Shown one piece after another: positions 61,631 through 64,000 of a DNA stretch of 64,000 bases. The DNA is taken from positions 372,001-436,000 of the forward strand of contig NZ_JAAOIX010000003.1 in the NCBI RefSeq assembly GCF_011440395.1, written 5' to 3'. Position numbers and translations under genes: made by a program. Position 1 is the stretch's first letter, and each line of letters starts with the position of its first letter. The DNA is from Pseudomaricurvus alcaniphilus (GTDB lineage: Bacteria; Pseudomonadota; Gammaproteobacteria; Pseudomonadales; Cellvibrionaceae). The notes beneath the pieces were generated by a model. It was given only the letters and a program-made list of their open reading frames with translations. It did no database searches and was not told the DNA's origin.

Positions 61631-64000
61631 ATGTCACTGTCTCAGCTTTGTGTCCGTTCTCTGGCCTGTGTTGTCTTGCTACTGTCGTCGTCGTATTTGC
61701 GGGCGGACCTGGTTCCCGGGCAGTTGGAAAAGGTGAGTTCCGAGCGGGTCAGCTTTACCGATTATATTTACACCTACAGACTCACCGTTTCCAATAGCGG
61801 CGGTGATGTCAGTAATGTGTCTGCAACTGTTACGGTGCCCACATCAAATCCCGTGGTGATCGATGGCGCGTTAGCGTTTCCCGACATTCAAGCGGGGGGC
61901 AGTGCCTCCAGTAGTGACACCTTTTCCGTGCGCCTGGATAGGCGCCAGGCCAACAGCCTGGATCAAATGAGTTACAGCTTTACCTTTGACGAAGACCTGG
62001 GGGATGTGGATGCCGATGGCGATGGCGCCAACGCGGATGTCGACTGCGATGACGAGGATCCAGACCGCTATCCGGGCGCTACCGACATTCCCAACAATGG
62101 CATCGATGAGGATTGCAGCGGCGCAGACGCTGTTGACAACACCCTGCTGGATATGGATGGAGACGGGGTAACCCCGGCCGACGGCGACTGCGATGATGAC
62201 GACGCCGACAGGTATCCTGGCGCGACCGATATACCCAACAACGGAATTGATGAAGATTGCAGCGGTGCAGATACTGTCGACAACACCCTGCTGGATATGG
62301 ACGGTGATGGGGTAACCCCGGCCGACGGCGACTGCGATGATGACGACGCTGACAGGTATCCTGGTGCGACCGATATACCCAACAACGGAATTGATGAAGA
62401 TTGCAGCGGTGCAGATACTGTCGACAATACCTTGCTGGATATGGACGGTGACGGGGTAACCCCGGCCGACGGCGATTGCGACGATGACGATGCCGACAGG
62501 TATCCTGGCGCGACTGATATACCCGGCAACGGAATTGATGAAGATTGCGACGGCAGTGACGCGGAAGTGACGCCAGTAGATGCAGACGGGGATGGTTATA
62601 ACAGTGATGTAGATTGTAATGACAATGACTCGGCCATCAATCCTGGCGCTACAGAAATAGCCGGCAATGACGTAGATGAAAACTGCGATGGTATTGTGGA
62701 GGGCGATTCCCAACCGAATGACGTAGATGGTGACGGGTTTAACGTTGACGAAGATTGTGACGATAACAATCCGGCGATTAATCCCGATGCGGAGAGTATC
62801 CCCAATAACGGTATCGATGAAAACTGTGACGGTGAGGATCCGGTCATAGCACCCAGTTTGTCAGTTCGTATATTGAGCCCGGCTTCTTTAATCACCGTGA
62901 AAAATACCCCGATTACGGTTAGCGGCACAGTGGATGACACCAGTGCTGTATTGACGGTAAACGGTACCAAAATAACCCCGACCGATAGCGGAACATTCGA
63001 GGCCAGTGTGGCGCTGGTAGAAGGGCACAACTCTGTTGTTGCCCGTGCGGTAAAAGGTGACCTGCAAGTTACCGATAGCATCTCGGTATCACTCGATCAA
63101 ACCAAGCCCAATGTGACTATAGAGTCGCACCAAAACGGGCAAAAAGTCTATGTTGACCAAATAACGGTGACTGGCTTAATCAACGACGTTGTGCGTGGAA
63201 CCATTGAGCAAAACCAGGCTACGGTCACTGTTAATGGAAAAGAAGCTGCTATCTCCAATAGAAGTTATTCTGCGAAAAATATTCCGTTAAACGAGGGAAA
63301 CAACACAATAACGGTCAATGGCGTCGATCAGGTGGGAAATATCGGTACTGTTTCCCTCACGGTTAACTACGAGGTATTACAAGGGCGCAAACTCGAATTG
63401 GTTAGTGGTCAGGGCCAGAGCGCTAAAATTAACACGGTGCTGGAGCAACCACTCAAGGTCCGGGTGCTAGATGCAGACTCACAACCTTTGGAGGGCGCCT
63501 CCGTTGTGTTTCGTGTAATACAGGGTTCCGGTGCGGTGGGAGTGGGAACGGGTTCTGCGGGCAGGGCAGTTATACTCACCAGCGATAGTGATGGCTTGGT
63601 TGAAACCGCATTCAGATTGGGCTCCAGGGTTGGAACTGACAATCATAAAGTCCGCGCTAAAGTTGTCGGTTATGAGGATGATGTAGTATTTACCGCCAGT
63701 GCGGAAGGCAATATTGGCAACAAGCTGAGTATTAATTCAGGTAATAACCAGCGCGGGGCGGTAGGGCAGATTCTGTCGGAAGCTTTTGTGGTCGCGGTGA
63801 CGGACGATGGAGCCAACGTGGTGAAAAATGCGCGGGTTAAATTTACCGTTACCAAAGGTGGCGGCAAATTGGCCGGCGTTGGTTCGGCAGAGTTTGCCAA
63901 TACGTTTACTACCCAGACAGACAGTGATGGCAGGGCCACGGCAGAGTATCGGCTCGGTTATCTGGCGGGTACCGACGCGCAACGGGTCACGGCGACACTA
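61631..64000 (+). CDS. Scaffold exoprotein C (3' truncated by window end)
   Basis: The frame runs from the ATG at 61631 to the end of the window (790 codons, no stop). Signal peptide ends near SSYLRA (~residue 25), then DLVPGQLEKVSSERVSF, the same N-domain as A and B but more diverged. Six MopE-like repeats follow (~118-420); repeats 2-4 are near-identical 48-residue units with DCSGAD or DCDGSD ends. Then come Ig-like segments (SVRILSPASLITV, VTIESHQNGQKVY) and Big-1-like domains (NIGNKLSINSGNNQRGAVGQ) up to the edge. By analogy the unseen part should hold the carboxypeptidase-regulatory-like and ZU5-like domains, the Cys-rich hinge and a third C-terminal tip. Confidence 0.88.
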   Translation, partial: MSLSQLCVRSLACVVLLLSSSYLRADLVPGQLEKVSSERVSFTDYIYTYRLTVSNSGGDVSNVSATVTVPTSNPVVIDGALAFPDIQAGGSASSSDTFSVRLDRRQANSLDQMSYSFTFDEDLGDVDADGDGANADVDCDDEDPDRYPGATDIPNNGIDEDCSGADAVDNTLLDMDGDGVTPADGDCDDDDADRYPGATDIPNNGIDEDCSGADTVDNTLLDMDGDGVTPADGDCDDDDADRYPGATDIPNNGIDEDCSGADTVDNTLLDMDGDGVTPADGDCDDDDADRYPGATDIPGNGIDEDCDGSDAEVTPVDADGDGYNSDVDCNDNDSAINPGATEIAGNDVDENCDGIVEGDSQPNDVDGDGFNVDEDCDDNNPAINPDAESIPNNGIDENCDGEDPVIAPSLSVRILSPASLITVKNTPITVSGTVDDTSAVLTVNGTKITPTDSGTFEASVALVEGHNSVVARAVKGDLQVTDSISVSLDQTKPNVTIESHQNGQKVYVDQITVTGLINDVVRGTIEQNQATVTVNGKEAAISNRSYSAKNIPLNEGNNTITVNGVDQVGNIGTVSLTVNYEVLQGRKLELVSGQGQSAKINTVLEQPLKVRVLDADSQPLEGASVVFRVIQGSGAVGVGTGSAGRAVILTSDSDGLVETAFRLGSRVGTDNHKVRAKVVGYEDDVVFTASAEGNIGNKLSINSGNNQRGAVGQILSEAFVVAVTDDGANVVKNARVKFTVTKGGGKLAGVGSAEFANTFTTQTDSDGRATAEYRLGYLAGTDAQRVTATL
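62132..62563 (+). repeat. Three tandem 144-bp repeats encoding MopE-like units
   Basis: Units start at 62132, 62276 and 62420, each 48 codons (VDNTLLDMDGDGVTPADGDC onward). They are nearly identical in DNA, differing mainly at a few third positions, and the last ends divergently. This points to recent expansion by slippage or unequal recombination, and possible length variation between strains. Confidence 0.85.

Noticed and set aside
62132-62563. CRISPR array
   Set aside because: Repeats are adjacent, 144 bp long and coding, with no spacers.

Overview
The window reads as chromosomal DNA from a free-living, probably marine, Gammaproteobacterium. The basis is moderately high GC, very large secreted proteins rich in Asp/Asn calcium loops, and an ABC-transporter-type (KpsC/KpsS) capsule locus. 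The family is an inference; something near Cellvibrionales/Halieaceae would fit. No rRNA, tRNA, insertion sequence, phage gene or CRISPR array was seen. Coding density is high. Both edges cut a gene: the first is 5'-truncated and the last is 3'-truncated.

Region 1 (1-7.1 kb) holds two large exoproteins that share a C-terminal array of eight ~53-residue FG-GAP/VCBS-like repeats. The second also carries a matrixin-type zinc protease domain with no visible prodomain, and a small exported protein lies just upstream of it, probably translationally coupled.

Region 2 (7.3-31.2 kb) is a surface-polysaccharide (capsule) locus. It has a GT2-like glycosyltransferase, an exported putative glycoside hydrolase with its own promoter, a sulfotransferase, a two-domain GT2 enzyme, a GT-B enzyme, a KpsC N-terminal module, a 2496-residue fully reducing type I polyketide/fatty-acid synthase (WcbR-like), an alpha-oxoamine synthase (WcbT-like), a short-chain dehydrogenase, a second KpsC-like module, a fatty-acid/sterol hydroxylase and two KpsS-like proteins. 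Together the PKS, PLP enzyme, SDR and hydroxylase look like a dedicated route to a sphingoid-like amino-alcohol lipid. KpsC and KpsS proteins normally build the Kdo linker on the lipid anchor.

Region 3 (31.2-39.9 kb, minus strand) has two operons. One encodes a histidine phosphatase, an unusual acyl-CoA dehydrogenase (Asp in place of the usual catalytic Glu) and an APH-type kinase, resembling the 4-hydroxyacyl-CoA phosphorylation/elimination pair LvaA/LvaC or ACAD10/11. The other encodes a CRTAC1-like FG-GAP + UnbV/ASPIC + HEAT exoprotein overlapping a membrane-anchored five-heme cytochrome c.

Region 4 (41.1-64 kb) is an exoprotein island and the most unusual part. Three paralogues share one long scaffold: an N-terminal domain starting near LPGQLE, 7, 3 or 6 MopE-like metal-binding repeats, Ig-like/Big-1 domains, a carboxypeptidase-regulatory-like domain, a ZU5-like domain and a Cys-rich hinge. 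The two complete copies end in unrelated C-terminal tips: one has an HEXXH zincin motif, the other a phospholipase A2-like HD motif. The third copy runs off the window. Between them lies a 3495-residue protein with about 24 Big_5-like Ig domains, built largely by duplication of a nine-domain, ~2.96-kb block. Each tip-bearing gene is followed by a small exported protein that could be its partner. This arrangement looks like a polymorphic, effector-tipped secreted system, though delivery and toxicity are not shown by the sequence.
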